Shown: piece after piece, positions 47,115-55,191 of the stretch
How the letters are laid out: each line of letters opens with the position of its first letter
Numbering within the stretch: the first letter of the stretch is position 1
Assembly: GCF_900104805.1 (NCBI RefSeq)
Contig: NZ_LT629751.1
Span: 2,337,001 to 2,401,000 of the forward strand
From: Pseudomonas oryzae
GTDB taxonomy: Bacteria; Pseudomonadota; Gammaproteobacteria; Pseudomonadales; Pseudomonadaceae
Length of the DNA stretch: 64,000 bases
Direction of reading: 5' to 3'
Made by a program: the position numbers and the translations under genes
The notes under the pieces: model-generated
Databases searched by the model: none
The model's input: the letters and a program-made list of their open reading frames with translations, nothing else
What the model was told of the DNA's origin: nothing

Positions 47115-47276
47115 CCCCGCGACAACCTGCCACACCCGCCGGTGGCCGGCTTTGCGCCCCACCGACGGCTCGGATAAGATCCAGCGTCCGCCACCGCCAG
47201 CCCGGTGGCCCGTACCACCCGCAGCACCCGTGGCCGGCCACGGGGCGGTCACCAGTTCAGGGAAGTCGACGACCCG

Positions 47277-48668
47277 ATGAAACTCACCAGCCGCGAGCGC
47301 CCGGTCGCACGACTGCCCGATCCCCGCCGGCGCGAATACCACTCGCGCATCCTCGGCTATCTGGCTGCCGCGGCGAGCATCGCCGCCGGCACCTACAGCC
47401 AGCACTTCGGCTACGACATCCTGTGGATGGTGCCCTACGCGCTGCTCTACCCGCACCTGGCCCATCATCTGAGCCAGCGCTTCAAGATCACCCACCCGCA
47501 GCGCACCGACCTGGCCCTGCTGCTGATCGACGCCCTGCACGCCGGCATCGGCATGACCCTGCTCGGCTACTCGCTGGTGCCGAGCCTGATGTTCATCCTC
47601 ACCCTGAGCTTCAGTTCGCTGATGCTCGGCGGGTTGCGCCTGCTCACCATCATCCTGCTCGCCGCACTGTGCGGCGCCGTGCTCAGCTTCGTGGCGGTCA
47701 CCCCGCCGCTCAACCTCGCCACGCCGGCGCTGACGGCGTCGGTCAGCATCGTGTTCACCCTGCTCTACCTGTGCATCGCCGCCTTCCTCGTCCACCAGCA
47801 GAGCCTGCGTCTGGCCCAGGCGCGCGAGGAGATCAAGGCGGAGCAGGAAAAGGCCGCCAGCCTGGCGCGCAACCTCGCCAAGTACCTGTCGCCGCAGGTG
47901 TGGGAGTCGATCTTCAGCGGCAAGAAGAGCGTGCGCCTGGAAACCCAGCGCAAGAAGCTCACCGTGTTCTTCTCCGACATCAAGGGCTTCACCGAACTGT
48001 CCGAGGAGCTGGAGGCCGAGGCGCTGACCGACGTCCTCAACACCTACCTCAACGACATGTCGAAGATTGCCCTCAAGTACGGCGGCACCATCGACAAGTT
48101 CATCGGCGACGCGGTGATGATCTTCTTCGGCGACCCGACCACCCAGGGCGCCAAGAAGGACGCCGTGGCCGCGGTGTCGATGGCCATCGCCATGCGCAAG
48201 CACATGAAGGTGCTGCGCCAGCAGTGGCGCAGCCAGGGCATCACCAAGCCGCTGGAAATCCGCATGGGCATCAACACCGGCTACTGCACCGTCGGCAACT
48301 TCGGCGCCGACACACGCATGGACTACACCATCATCGGCCGCGAGGTGAACCTCGCCAGCCGCCTGGAGAGCGCCTCCGACTCCGGCGAGATCCTCATCTC
48401 CCACGAGACCTACTCGCTGGTCAAGGACGTGATCATGTGCCGCGACAAGGGCCAGATCAGCGTCAAGGGCTTCTCGCGTCCGGTGCAGATCTACCAGGTG
48501 GTCGACTTCCGCCGCGACCTCGGCGCCAGCTCCAGCTACCTCGAACACGAACTGCCGGGCTTCTCCATGTACCTGGATACCAACGGCATCCAGAACTACG
48601 ACAAGGAACGGGTCATCCTCGCCCTGCAGCAGGCCGCCGAGAAGCTGCGCGACAAGGTCATCTACTGA
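47277..48668 (+). CDS. cyaB: Class III adenylate cyclase CyaB (MASE2 domain)
   Basis: A 463-residue membrane adenylate cyclase. Residues about 25-195 are a MASE2 sensor with six hydrophobic segments; after a helical linker (LRLAQAREEIKAEQEKAASLA) the catalytic domain shows VFFSDIKGFTELSE (metal Asp), TIDKFIGDAVMIFFGDP and MGINTGYCTVGNFG. It makes cAMP, which in P. aeruginosa activates Vfr and virulence genes; this protein has the same length as that CyaB. ATG 47277 is chosen over an upstream in-frame start in Arg-rich sequence. Confidence 0.95.
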   Translation: MKLTSRERPVARLPDPRRREYHSRILGYLAAAASIAAGTYSQHFGYDILWMVPYALLYPHLAHHLSQRFKITHPQRTDLALLLIDALHAGIGMTLLGYSLVPSLMFILTLSFSSLMLGGLRLLTIILLAALCGAVLSFVAVTPPLNLATPALTASVSIVFTLLYLCIAAFLVHQQSLRLAQAREEIKAEQEKAASLARNLAKYLSPQVWESIFSGKKSVRLETQRKKLTVFFSDIKGFTELSEELEAEALTDVLNTYLNDMSKIALKYGGTIDKFIGDAVMIFFGDPTTQGAKKDAVAAVSMAIAMRKHMKVLRQQWRSQGITKPLEIRMGINTGYCTVGNFGADTRMDYTIIGREVNLASRLESASDSGEILISHETYSLVKDVIMCRDKGQISVKGFSRPVQIYQVVDFRRDLGASSSYLEHELPGFSMYLDTNGIQNYDKERVILALQQAAEKLRDKVIY

Positions 48669-48693
48669 CCGCCCGTTGGCGCATACTGTCGGC

Positions 48694-49425
48694 ATGAGCG
48701 CGCCACCGTTCCACACGCCCCCGTTCTGCAGCGCACCCGCGGCCGCCTGGCCGCTGCCGCTGCCCCTGCCCGGCCTGATCCTGCACAGCTGCCGCTTCGA
48801 CCCCGCGCAGCTCGCCGACGACGACTTCGCCCGCTGCGGTCTGATCCCGCCGCCCGCCATCGCCGGCGCGGCCGCCAAGCGGCGCAGCGAGTTCCTCGCC
48901 GGGCGCCTGTGCGCCGCCAGCGCCCTGCTCGACCTGCATGGCCGCCCCGCCTACCCCGCACGGGGCGCCGACAACGCCCCCTGCTGGCCCGCAGGGAGCC
49001 TGGGCAGCATCACCCACAGCCATGGCTGGGCCGCCGCCCTGGTCGGCGCACAGAGCGCCTGGCGCGGCCTCGGCCTGGATGCCGAGCCCCTCATCCCCGC
49101 CAGCCGCGCTGAACGCCTGGCCGGCGAGATCCTCACCGCCGACGAACTGGCGCAGTTCCTCCACCTCCCCACGGAAGAGCGCGGCCGCTACCTCACCCTG
49201 TGCTTCTCGCTCAAGGAAAGCCTGTTCAAGGCGCTCTATCCGCTGGTGCAGCGGCGCTTCTGGTTCCAGGCCGCGGCACTGGTCGAACAGGACGGCAACG
49301 GCCGGGTTCGCCTGCAACTGCGCGAGGAACTGGGTGGCGAATGGACCCCCGGCACCTGCCTGGAAGGCCAGTTCGCCCGCCACGAAGAACGCCTGCTGAG
49401 CCTGGTCGCCATCCCCGCGCACTGA
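48694..49425 (+). CDS. pcpS: 4'-phosphopantetheinyl transferase PcpS
   Basis: A 243-residue Sfp/EntD-type transferase that loads phosphopantetheine from CoA onto acyl and peptidyl carrier proteins. Motifs: RRSEFLAGRLCAASAL near residue 68, GSITHSHGWAAALVG near residue 108, the Mg-binding GLGLDAEPL near residue 127 and the catalytic FSLKESLFKALYP near residue 170. In pseudomonads one such enzyme serves both primary and secondary metabolism. The start follows cyaB by 25 bases. Confidence 0.93.
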   Translation: MSAPPFHTPPFCSAPAAAWPLPLPLPGLILHSCRFDPAQLADDDFARCGLIPPPAIAGAAAKRRSEFLAGRLCAASALLDLHGRPAYPARGADNAPCWPAGSLGSITHSHGWAAALVGAQSAWRGLGLDAEPLIPASRAERLAGEILTADELAQFLHLPTEERGRYLTLCFSLKESLFKALYPLVQRRFWFQAAALVEQDGNGRVRLQLREELGGEWTPGTCLEGQFARHEERLLSLVAIPAH

Positions 49426-49467
49426 GCCGCCACGCACAATCCGCGCGCGTTTTTCAAGCCTGCCAAG

Positions 49468-49483
49468 ACACAACATATTGTGT
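49468..49483. promoter_or_regulatory. NrdR-box-like palindrome 1
   Basis: ACACAACATATTGTGT closely fits the NrdR consensus ACACWATATATNGTGT (15 of 16 positions by eye). NrdR represses ribonucleotide reductase genes in response to dATP. It lies about 590 bases before nrdA, just after pcpS. Confidence 0.65.
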
Positions 49484-49612
49484 TAGTTTGCGCGCCCTTC
49501 GCAGCCAGGAGCCCCTTCGGGAGCACCGCCGGGCAGGCGACGAACGGTAAAAACGCCCCAGGATTGCGGCTCGCGCCAGGGTAGCCACAAAGACGCACAG
49601 GCCACCCACAAA

Positions 49613-49633
49613 TTACCCACAAGATTATCCACA
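49613..49633 (+). promoter_or_regulatory. DnaA box pair upstream of nrdA
   Basis: TTATCCACA at 49625-49633 is a perfect DnaA box and TTACCCACA at 49613-49621 differs by one base; both face the same way 12 bases apart. DnaA control of nrdAB is established in E. coli. Confidence 0.6.
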
Positions 49634-49660
49634 GCAGTCATTTGCATCCTGAAAAGGAGC

Positions 49661-49705
49661 GCACTATCTTGTAGTGCATTGCCAATGACGCACTAGATAT
49701 TGGGT
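49661..49705. promoter_or_regulatory. NrdR-box-like sites 2 and 3
   Basis: GCACTATCTTGTAGTGC at 49661-49677 is a perfect palindrome resembling half of a NrdR pair, and GCACTAGATATTGGGT at 49690-49705 matches 13 of 16 consensus positions. Their starts are 29 bases apart, near the three-helical-turn spacing typical of NrdR box pairs (about 31). The first is one base longer than consensus. Confidence 0.55.
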
Positions 49706-50068
49706 TTTTGCGACAGCGGACACACTACCTCGGGGCGACCGCTCACAGGTCGACGCCCGCACCGCCGACAGGGTAGTCGAGACGCGACAGCCTGCTCGCC
49801 GCGGGAGTTGCGCGGTGTTTGAATCCCACGCCGATGCCTGCATCGCCTGGGAGCTGCGGGTGGCACGACGCCATACATGCCACCCCTACATATTGTGTTT
49901 GGCCAGCATGCGGCACACGCCCCGCTGACCAAGGGCCATGCCGGCGCCCGAGCCGCCCGCCCTGTTCTTTTTGCTACCCCCGGACGCGCCCAGGCGCGAC
50001 GGTCGCTCTTTTGGAACGGCGGGCACCTTGGGTGCTCATACTGAATCAACGAGATCGTGGAGACTCCG
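49706..50068 (+). promoter_or_regulatory. nrdA leader with a further NrdR-like half site
   Basis: About 360 bases of long 5' leader, with CCCCTACATATTGTGT at 49883-49898 (13 of 16 matches to NrdR). No ORF here is supported; the minus- and plus-strand frames lack credible starts. A promoter close to the box pair at 49661-49705 would leave a long untranslated leader. Confidence 0.45.
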
Positions 50069-52933
50069 ATGCACACCGACACCACTCGCGAGAACCAGGC
50101 CGTCGACGCCAGCCAGGATCTGGCCGCCACTGCCCCTGGCCAGCTGCGCGTGATCAAGCGTAACGGCACCGTCGTGCCCTACACCGACGACAAGATCACC
50201 GTGGCCATCACCAAGGCCTTCCTCGCCGTGGAAGGCAGCGCCGCTGCCGACTCGTCGCGCATCCACGACACCGTGGCGCGCCTGACCGAGCAGGTCAGCG
50301 CCACCTTCAAGCGCCGCATGCCGTCCGGCGGCACCATCCACATCGAGGAGATCCAGGACCAGGTCGAACTGGCCCTGATGCGCGCCGGCGAGCACAAGGT
50401 CGCCCGCGACTACGTGATCTACCGCGAAGCCCGCGCCCAGGAGCGCAAGCGCGCCGCCGCCGCCGGCGAAGTGGCCCAGCCGCACCCGAGCATCCGCGTC
50501 ACCCTGGCCAACGGCGAGAAGACCCCGCTCGACCTCGGCCGCCTGCAGACCATCATCGCCGAGGCCTGCGAAGGCCTGGCCGAAGTGGACGGCGCGCTGA
50601 TCCAGCGCGAGACCCTGAAGAACCTCTACGACGGCGTGTCCGAGAAGGACGTCAACACCGCCCTGGTGATGACCGCGCGCACCCTGGTCGAGCGCGAACC
50701 GAACTACAGCTACGTCACCGCCCGCCTGCTCATGGACACCCTGCGCGCCGAAGCGCTGGGCTTCCTCGGCATCGCCGAGCGCGCCACCCACCACGAGATG
50801 GCCGACTTCTACGGCAAGGCGCTGGCCGTCTACGTCGACAAGGGCGTCGAGTTCGAGCTGCTCGATCCCAAGCTGAAGGAATTCGACCTGGCCAAGCTGG
50901 GCGCCGCGCTGGATCACGAGCGCGACCAGCAGTTCACCTACCTCGGCCTGCAGACCCTCTACGACCGCTACTTCCTGCACAAGAACGACATCCGCTTCGA
51001 GCTGCCGCAGGTGTTCTTCATGCGCGTGGCCATGGGCCTGGCCATCGAGGAGCAGGACCGCGAGGCGCGCGCCATCGAGTTCTACAACCTGCTGTCGTCG
51101 TTCGACTACATGGCGTCCACCCCGACCCTGTTCAACGCCGGCACCCTGCGTCCGCAGCTGTCCAGCTGCTACCTGACCACCGTTCCGGACGACCTGTCGG
51201 GCATCTACAACGCCATCCACGACAACGCCATGCTGTCGAAATTCGCCGGCGGCCTGGGCAACGACTGGACCCCGGTGCGCGCGCTGGGCTCCTACATCAA
51301 GGGCACCAACGGCAAGAGCCAGGGCGTCGTGCCCTTCCTCAAGGTGGTCAACGACACCGCCGTGGCGGTCAACCAGGGCGGCAAGCGCAAGGGCGCGGTG
51401 TGCGCCTACCTGGAAACCTGGCACCTGGACATCGAGGAATTCCTCGAGCTGCGCAAGAACACCGGTGACGACCGCCGCCGCACCCACGACATGAACACCG
51501 CGAACTGGATTCCCGACCTGTTCATGAAGCGCGTGTTCGAGGACGGCGACTGGACCCTGTTCTCTCCGTCCGACGTGCCGGACCTGCACGACCTGACCGG
51601 CAAGGCCTTCGAGGAGCGCTACGAGTACTACGAAGCCCTGACCCAGTACGGCAAGCTCAAGCTGCACAAGACCATCAAGGCCAAGGACCTGTGGCGCAAG
51701 ATGCTGTCGATGCTGTTCGAGACCGGCCACCCGTGGCTGACCTTCAAGGACCCGTGCAACCTGCGCAGCCCGCAGCAGCACGTCGGTGTCGTGCACAGCT
51801 CCAACCTGTGCACCGAGATCACCCTCAACACCAACGCCGACGAGATCGCGGTGTGCAACCTGGGTTCGATCAACCTGGTCAACCACATCGTCGATGGCAA
51901 GCTGGACACCGCCAAGCTCGAGCGCACCGTGAAGACCGCCGTGCGCATGCTGGATAACGTCATCGACATCAACTACTACAGCGTGCAGCAGGCACAGAAC
52001 GCCAACTTCAAGCACCGTCCGGTGGGCCTGGGCATCATGGGCTTCCAGGACGCCCTGTACCTGCAGCACATCGCCTACGGTTCCGAAGACGCCATCGCCT
52101 TCGCCGACCAGTCGATGGAAGCCATCAGCTACTTCGCCATCCAGGCCTCCTGCGACCTGGCCGACGAGCGCGGCGCCTACTCCAGCTTCGACGGCTCGCT
52201 GTGGAGCCAGGGCATCCTGCCGATCGACTCGCTGGACATCCTCGCCGAGCAGCGTGGCGCCAAGTACATCGAGGTCGACCGCTCCAGCACCCTGGACTGG
52301 GCGCCGATCCGCGCCCGTGTGCAGAAGGGCATGCGCAACTCGAACATCATGGCCATCGCGCCGACCGCGACCATCTCCAACATCGTTGGCGTGTCGCAGT
52401 CGATCGAGCCGACCTACCAGAACCTGTACGTGAAGTCGAACCTGTCCGGCGAGTTCACCGTGATCAACCCCTACCTGGTCCACGACCTCAAGGCCCGCGG
52501 CCTGTGGGACCCGGTGATGGTCAACGACCTCAAGTACTACGACGGCTCCGTGCAGCAGATCGAACGCATCCCGGCCGACCTCAAGGCGATGTACGCCACC
52601 GCCTTCGAAGTCGAGACCAAGTGGATCGTCGAGGCCGCCAGCCGCCGCCAGAAGTGGATCGACCAGGCCCAGTCGCTCAACCTGTACATCGCCGGCGCCT
52701 CGGGCAAGAAGCTCGACGTGACCTACCGCATGGCCTGGTTCCGCGGCCTGAAGACCACCTACTACCTCCGCGCGCTGGCCGCCACCAGCACCGAGAAGTC
52801 GACCATCACCACCGGCAAGCTCAACGCGGTCAGCTCGGCCATCGACGAAACCCTGCCGAGCGCCGAGCCGAAGCCGGCCCCGGTGCCGCAGGCGTGCTCG
52901 ATCGACAACCCGGACTGCGAAGCCTGCCAGTAA
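50069..52933 (+). CDS. nrdA: Class Ia ribonucleotide reductase, alpha subunit
   Basis: A 954-residue NrdA that reduces ribonucleoside diphosphates aerobically with NrdB. Two ATP-cone domains are visible: RVIKRNGTVVPYTDDKITVAI near residue 27 and IRVTLANGEKTPLDLGRLQTI near residue 141; both look complete, as known for P. aeruginosa. Catalytic sequences include STPTLFNAGTLRPQLSSCYL, NLCTEITLNT and the C-terminal redox pair in NPDCEACQ. ATG 50069 has GTGGAGA nine bases upstream. Regulation by NrdR and DnaA is inferred from the sites upstream. Confidence 0.97.
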   Translation: MHTDTTRENQAVDASQDLAATAPGQLRVIKRNGTVVPYTDDKITVAITKAFLAVEGSAAADSSRIHDTVARLTEQVSATFKRRMPSGGTIHIEEIQDQVELALMRAGEHKVARDYVIYREARAQERKRAAAAGEVAQPHPSIRVTLANGEKTPLDLGRLQTIIAEACEGLAEVDGALIQRETLKNLYDGVSEKDVNTALVMTARTLVEREPNYSYVTARLLMDTLRAEALGFLGIAERATHHEMADFYGKALAVYVDKGVEFELLDPKLKEFDLAKLGAALDHERDQQFTYLGLQTLYDRYFLHKNDIRFELPQVFFMRVAMGLAIEEQDREARAIEFYNLLSSFDYMASTPTLFNAGTLRPQLSSCYLTTVPDDLSGIYNAIHDNAMLSKFAGGLGNDWTPVRALGSYIKGTNGKSQGVVPFLKVVNDTAVAVNQGGKRKGAVCAYLETWHLDIEEFLELRKNTGDDRRRTHDMNTANWIPDLFMKRVFEDGDWTLFSPSDVPDLHDLTGKAFEERYEYYEALTQYGKLKLHKTIKAKDLWRKMLSMLFETGHPWLTFKDPCNLRSPQQHVGVVHSSNLCTEITLNTNADEIAVCNLGSINLVNHIVDGKLDTAKLERTVKTAVRMLDNVIDINYYSVQQAQNANFKHRPVGLGIMGFQDALYLQHIAYGSEDAIAFADQSMEAISYFAIQASCDLADERGAYSSFDGSLWSQGILPIDSLDILAEQRGAKYIEVDRSSTLDWAPIRARVQKGMRNSNIMAIAPTATISNIVGVSQSIEPTYQNLYVKSNLSGEFTVINPYLVHDLKARGLWDPVMVNDLKYYDGSVQQIERIPADLKAMYATAFEVETKWIVEAASRRQKWIDQAQSLNLYIAGASGKKLDVTYRMAWFRGLKTTYYLRALAATSTEKSTITTGKLNAVSSAIDETLPSAEPKPAPVPQACSIDNPDCEACQ

Positions 52934-52942
52934 AGGCTGCGC

Positions 52943-52970
52943 GCCCCTCTCCCGCCCGCGGGAGAGGGGC
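52943..52970. repeat. 12-bp stem hairpin after nrdA
   Basis: GCCCCTCTCCCG and CGGGAGAGGGGC form a perfect 12-bp stem with a 4-base loop 9 bases after the nrdA stop, followed by CGGAGCGAGG. Hairpins of this CCCTCTCCC type are scattered widely in proteobacterial genomes. No T-run follows, so it may stabilise the nrdA 3' end or attenuate nrdB rather than terminate. Confidence 0.7.
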
Positions 52971-53000
52971 CGGAGCGAGGGCAAGCGCTGGCCAATCCCT

Positions 53001-53058
53001 GTAGGGGCGAATTCATTCGCCAACCTACCCCCGCCAAGGCGAATGAATTCGCCCCTAC
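53001..53058. repeat. 21-bp perfect inverted repeat between nrdA and nrdB
   Basis: The arms 53001-53021 and 53038-53058 are exact reverse complements (GTAGGGGCGAATTCATTCGC + C), separated by 16 bases. It is the kind of short palindromic intergenic element found dispersed in Pseudomonas genomes (REP- or MITE-like). It contains an EcoRI-type GAATTC in each arm. It could fold into a very stable hairpin in the nrdAB transcript. Confidence 0.85.
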
Positions 53059-53204
53059 GGAGCGGGAAATTGGCCTCATGCGCAGCCCCCGCCCGCGACT
53101 CCTTTTTGCCTTGCGTGCCGCACGCAACGCTTTAGAATCAAGATTTACTGTCTATCCATACAGGCCGCAGGCTGCGGCCCGCTCAACCAGGCAGGAGAAG
53201 CATC

Positions 53205-54455
53205 ATGCTGAGCTGGGATGAATTCGATACCGAGGAAACCGTAGCCGCCAAGCCGGCCGCTGCCGCCAGCGAGACCGCTGCGCCGATGACCCTCGACAAG
53301 CTGGACAGCGCCGGCGACGCCGCCGCCCACGACGCCCGCGCCGTCACCGCCGACGACTCCGCCGCCGTGGCCCGCGCCAAGGCCGCGCTCAACGAGCTGG
53401 ACATCCGCGAAGGCCTGGAAGACCTCGAAGGCGCCGCCGCCCGCGTGCGCGTCGACGAGAAGCGCATGATCAACTGCCGCGCCGACCTCAACCAGCTCGT
53501 GCCGTTCAAGTACGACTGGGCCTGGCAGAAGTACCTCGACGGCTGCGCCAACCACTGGATGCCGCAAGAGGTCAACATGAACGCGGACATCGCCCTGTGG
53601 AAGAGCCAGGACGGCCTCACCGAGGACGAGCGCCGCATCGTCATGCGCAACCTCGGCTTCTTCTCCACCGCCGACTCGCTGGTCGCCAACAACCTGGCCC
53701 TGGCCGTCTACCGCCTGATCACCAACCCCGAGTGCCGCCAGTACATCCTGCGCCAGGCATTCGAGGAAGCGATCCACACCCACGCCTACCAGTACTGCAT
53801 CGAGTCGCTGGGCATGGACGAGGGCGAGATCTTCAACATGTACCACGAGATCCCGAGCGTCGCGAAGAAGGCGTCCTGGGGCCTCAAGTACACCCGCTCG
53901 ATCTCCGACCCGCAGTTCAACACCGGCACCGTCGAGACCGACAAGCAGTTCCTCAAGAACCTGATCGCCTACTACTGCGTACTGGAAGGCATCTTCTTCT
54001 ACTGCGGCTTCACCCAGATCCTCTCCATGGGCCGCCGCAACAAGATGACCGGCACCGCCGAGCAGTTCCAGTACATCCTGCGCGACGAGTCCATGCACCT
54101 GAACTTCGGCATCGACATGATCAACCAGATCAAGATCGAGAACCCGCACCTGTGGGACGCCGAGATGAAGGACGAGGCGACCCAGATGATCCTGCAGGGC
54201 ACCCAGCTGGAAATCGAATACGCCCGCGACACCATGCCCCGCGGCGTGCTGGGCATGAACGCGGCGATGATGGAGGACTACCTCAAGTTCATAGCCAACC
54301 GCCGCCTGACCCAGATCGGCCTGCCGGAACAGTACCCGGGCACCACCAACCCGTTCCCGTGGATGAGCGAGATCATGGACCTGAAGAAGGAGAAGAACTT
54401 CTTCGAGACTCGCGTCACCGAGTACCAGACCGGTGGGGCGTTGGCCTGGGATTGA
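53205..54455 (+). CDS. nrdB: Class Ia ribonucleotide reductase, beta subunit
   Basis: A 416-residue di-iron/tyrosyl-radical subunit. Iron ligands appear in [17 protein letters not shown] near residue 186, [13 protein letters not shown] near residue 258 and [13 protein letters not shown] near residue 296. The N-terminal 75 residues are Ala/Asp-rich and variable, then [22 protein letters not shown] starts the conserved fold. ATG 53205 follows CAGGAGAAG. The 271-base gap from nrdA with repeats is larger than usual. Confidence 0.97.
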   Translation: MLSWDEFDTEETVAAKPAAAASETAAPMTLDKLDSAGDAAAHDARAVTADDSAAVARAKAALNELDIREGLEDLEGAAARVRVDEKRMINCRADLNQLVPFKYDWAWQKYLDGCANHWMPQEVNMNADIALWKSQDGLTEDERRIVMRNLGFFSTADSLVANNLALAVYRLITNPECRQYILRQAFEEAIHTHAYQYCIESLGMDEGEIFNMYHEIPSVAKKASWGLKYTRSISDPQFNTGTVETDKQFLKNLIAYYCVLEGIFFYCGFTQILSMGRRNKMTGTAEQFQYILRDESMHLNFGIDMINQIKIENPHLWDAEMKDEATQMILQGTQLEIEYARDTMPRGVLGMNAAMMEDYLKFIANRRLTQIGLPEQYPGTTNPFPWMSEIMDLKKEKNFFETRVTEYQTGGALAWD

Positions 54456-54799
54456 TTCCGGGCGGCCGGTGTTTCTCACCCAGATCCGAAACATTCGCAG
54501 AACCTTGAAAAAACCGCACCAGTTCGGTGCAGCTCTGTAACCCACCACCTCACTGTAGATTATTTTTTACAGATGCCGTCGGCGTAGTTTTTCAACACAT
54601 GCTGAAACCTTTTCACCAAGTGTCGAAACGGATGCAGCGGCTCGGTGCAACGCCGCTGTCCTAGGGGTAGCGGCGTTAGCCCCGGCAAGAGTCGCTCTAA
54701 CAGTAAAGGTAAGACTGTTGGGCTCCAGAGACTCGGGGCACAGGAGTAACGAGAAGGAAGGGAAAAGGGAATCGCAAGGATGCGCTGGCTATCGAGAGA
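54456..54799. other. Junction between nrdB and the accessory region; structured, no gene
   Basis: Here GC falls below that of the core genes. A perfect 9-bp stem AACGCCGCT / AGCGGCGTT (54650-54678) is followed by a weaker stem AACAGT / ACTGTT near 54700-54720. A T-rich run lies near 54562. No terminator of classic form follows nrdB. The left boundary of the acquired region is probably inside this stretch, but no direct repeat or integrase is visible. Confidence 0.4.
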
Positions 54800-55009
54800 T
54801 TGCCAACAAGAGAAGTAAAAGCTCCCCCACACAACCGCTGCAACGGTTGCTGGGGGGACTTTACCGTGCTGGTGGTGGAAGCCTACCAACACGGGCCGCG
54901 ACTGAGATTTGACGTCAATCGCTTTGGCATTTGGGGAAATGCGCTGGGTGATTATGGTCAAGGATCGGGCGGTGTCAACGGCTTCTCGGATGAGAGGTAC
55001 ACGCGATGA
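54800..55009 (+). CDS. Small ORF A upstream of the CBASS operon, unknown
   Basis: A 69-codon frame (begins MPTREVKAPPHNRCNGC, ends DERYTR) with a central run FTVLVVEAYQHGPRLRFDVN. It shows one CNGC pair. The first third overlaps a strong hairpin (CAACCG / CGGTTG with flanking C-run and G-run, about 54827-54861). It ends in an ATGA overlap with the next small ORF, which argues for real translation. I do not recognise a family. Confidence 0.4.
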   Translation: MPTREVKAPPHNRCNGCWGDFTVLVVEAYQHGPRLRFDVNRFGIWGNALGDYGQGSGGVNGFSDERYTR

Positions 55010-55134
55010 GCGGAACCCCCACTCCACCGCCCGGCTTCAAGGCTGTGTTCTGCATGTCCTTCAAGCACTGGCGGAGCGGTAAAGAGGTGCGTCGCAAAGA
55101 TGGACGCCCCTTCTGTTTCTTCGTGAAGCAATAG
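55006..55134 (+). CDS. Small ORF B upstream of the CBASS operon, unknown
   Basis: A 42-residue basic, aromatic peptide: MSGTPTPPPGFKAVF, then FKHWRSGKEVRRKDGRPFCFF. ATG 55006 overlaps the stop of ORF A (ATGA) and GAGAGG lies upstream. The PPPGFKAVF/HWRSGK pattern looks like a conserved tiny protein of mobile or phage-derived regions, but I cannot name it. It ends 58 bases before capV, with a hairpin in between. Confidence 0.5.
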   Translation: MSGTPTPPPGFKAVFCMSFKHWRSGKEVRRKDGRPFCFFVKQ

Positions 55135-55140
55135 CCCGCT

Positions 55141-55164
55141 CAGGAGCGGCGCAAGCCGCTCCTG
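55141..55164 (+). promoter_or_regulatory. Perfect hairpin directly upstream of capV
   Basis: CAGGAGCGGC and GCCGCTCCTG form a 10-bp perfect stem with a GCAA tetraloop, 28 bases before the capV start. No T-run follows. It may end or attenuate transcripts from the small ORFs, or protect the capV 5' end. Confidence 0.5.
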
Positions 55165-55191
55165 ACTCATAGTCACCAGAAGGAATTGTGC

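Noticed and set aside
45468-48878. 1136-codon minus-strand open frame over trkH and cyaB
   Set aside because: Shadow of two well-recognised genes; product is a His/Asp/Gln-rich nonsense sequence.
49690-50046. Minus- and plus-strand ORFs of about 110-160 codons before nrdA
   Set aside because: No ribosome-binding site, no motif, and they lie across NrdR-like boxes in a regulatory region.
50036-53023. 995-codon minus-strand open frame over nrdA
   Set aside because: Mirrors the nrdA codons; no recognisable domain.
52943-53058. Possible CRISPR or tandem repeat array
   Set aside because: Only two different palindromes, each occurring once here; no regularly spaced repeats or cas genes anywhere in the window.
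54560-55027. 155-codon minus-strand ORF opposite the small ORFs upstream of CBASS
   Set aside because: No recognised motif, poor start, and it runs through strong hairpins and the nrdB 3' side.
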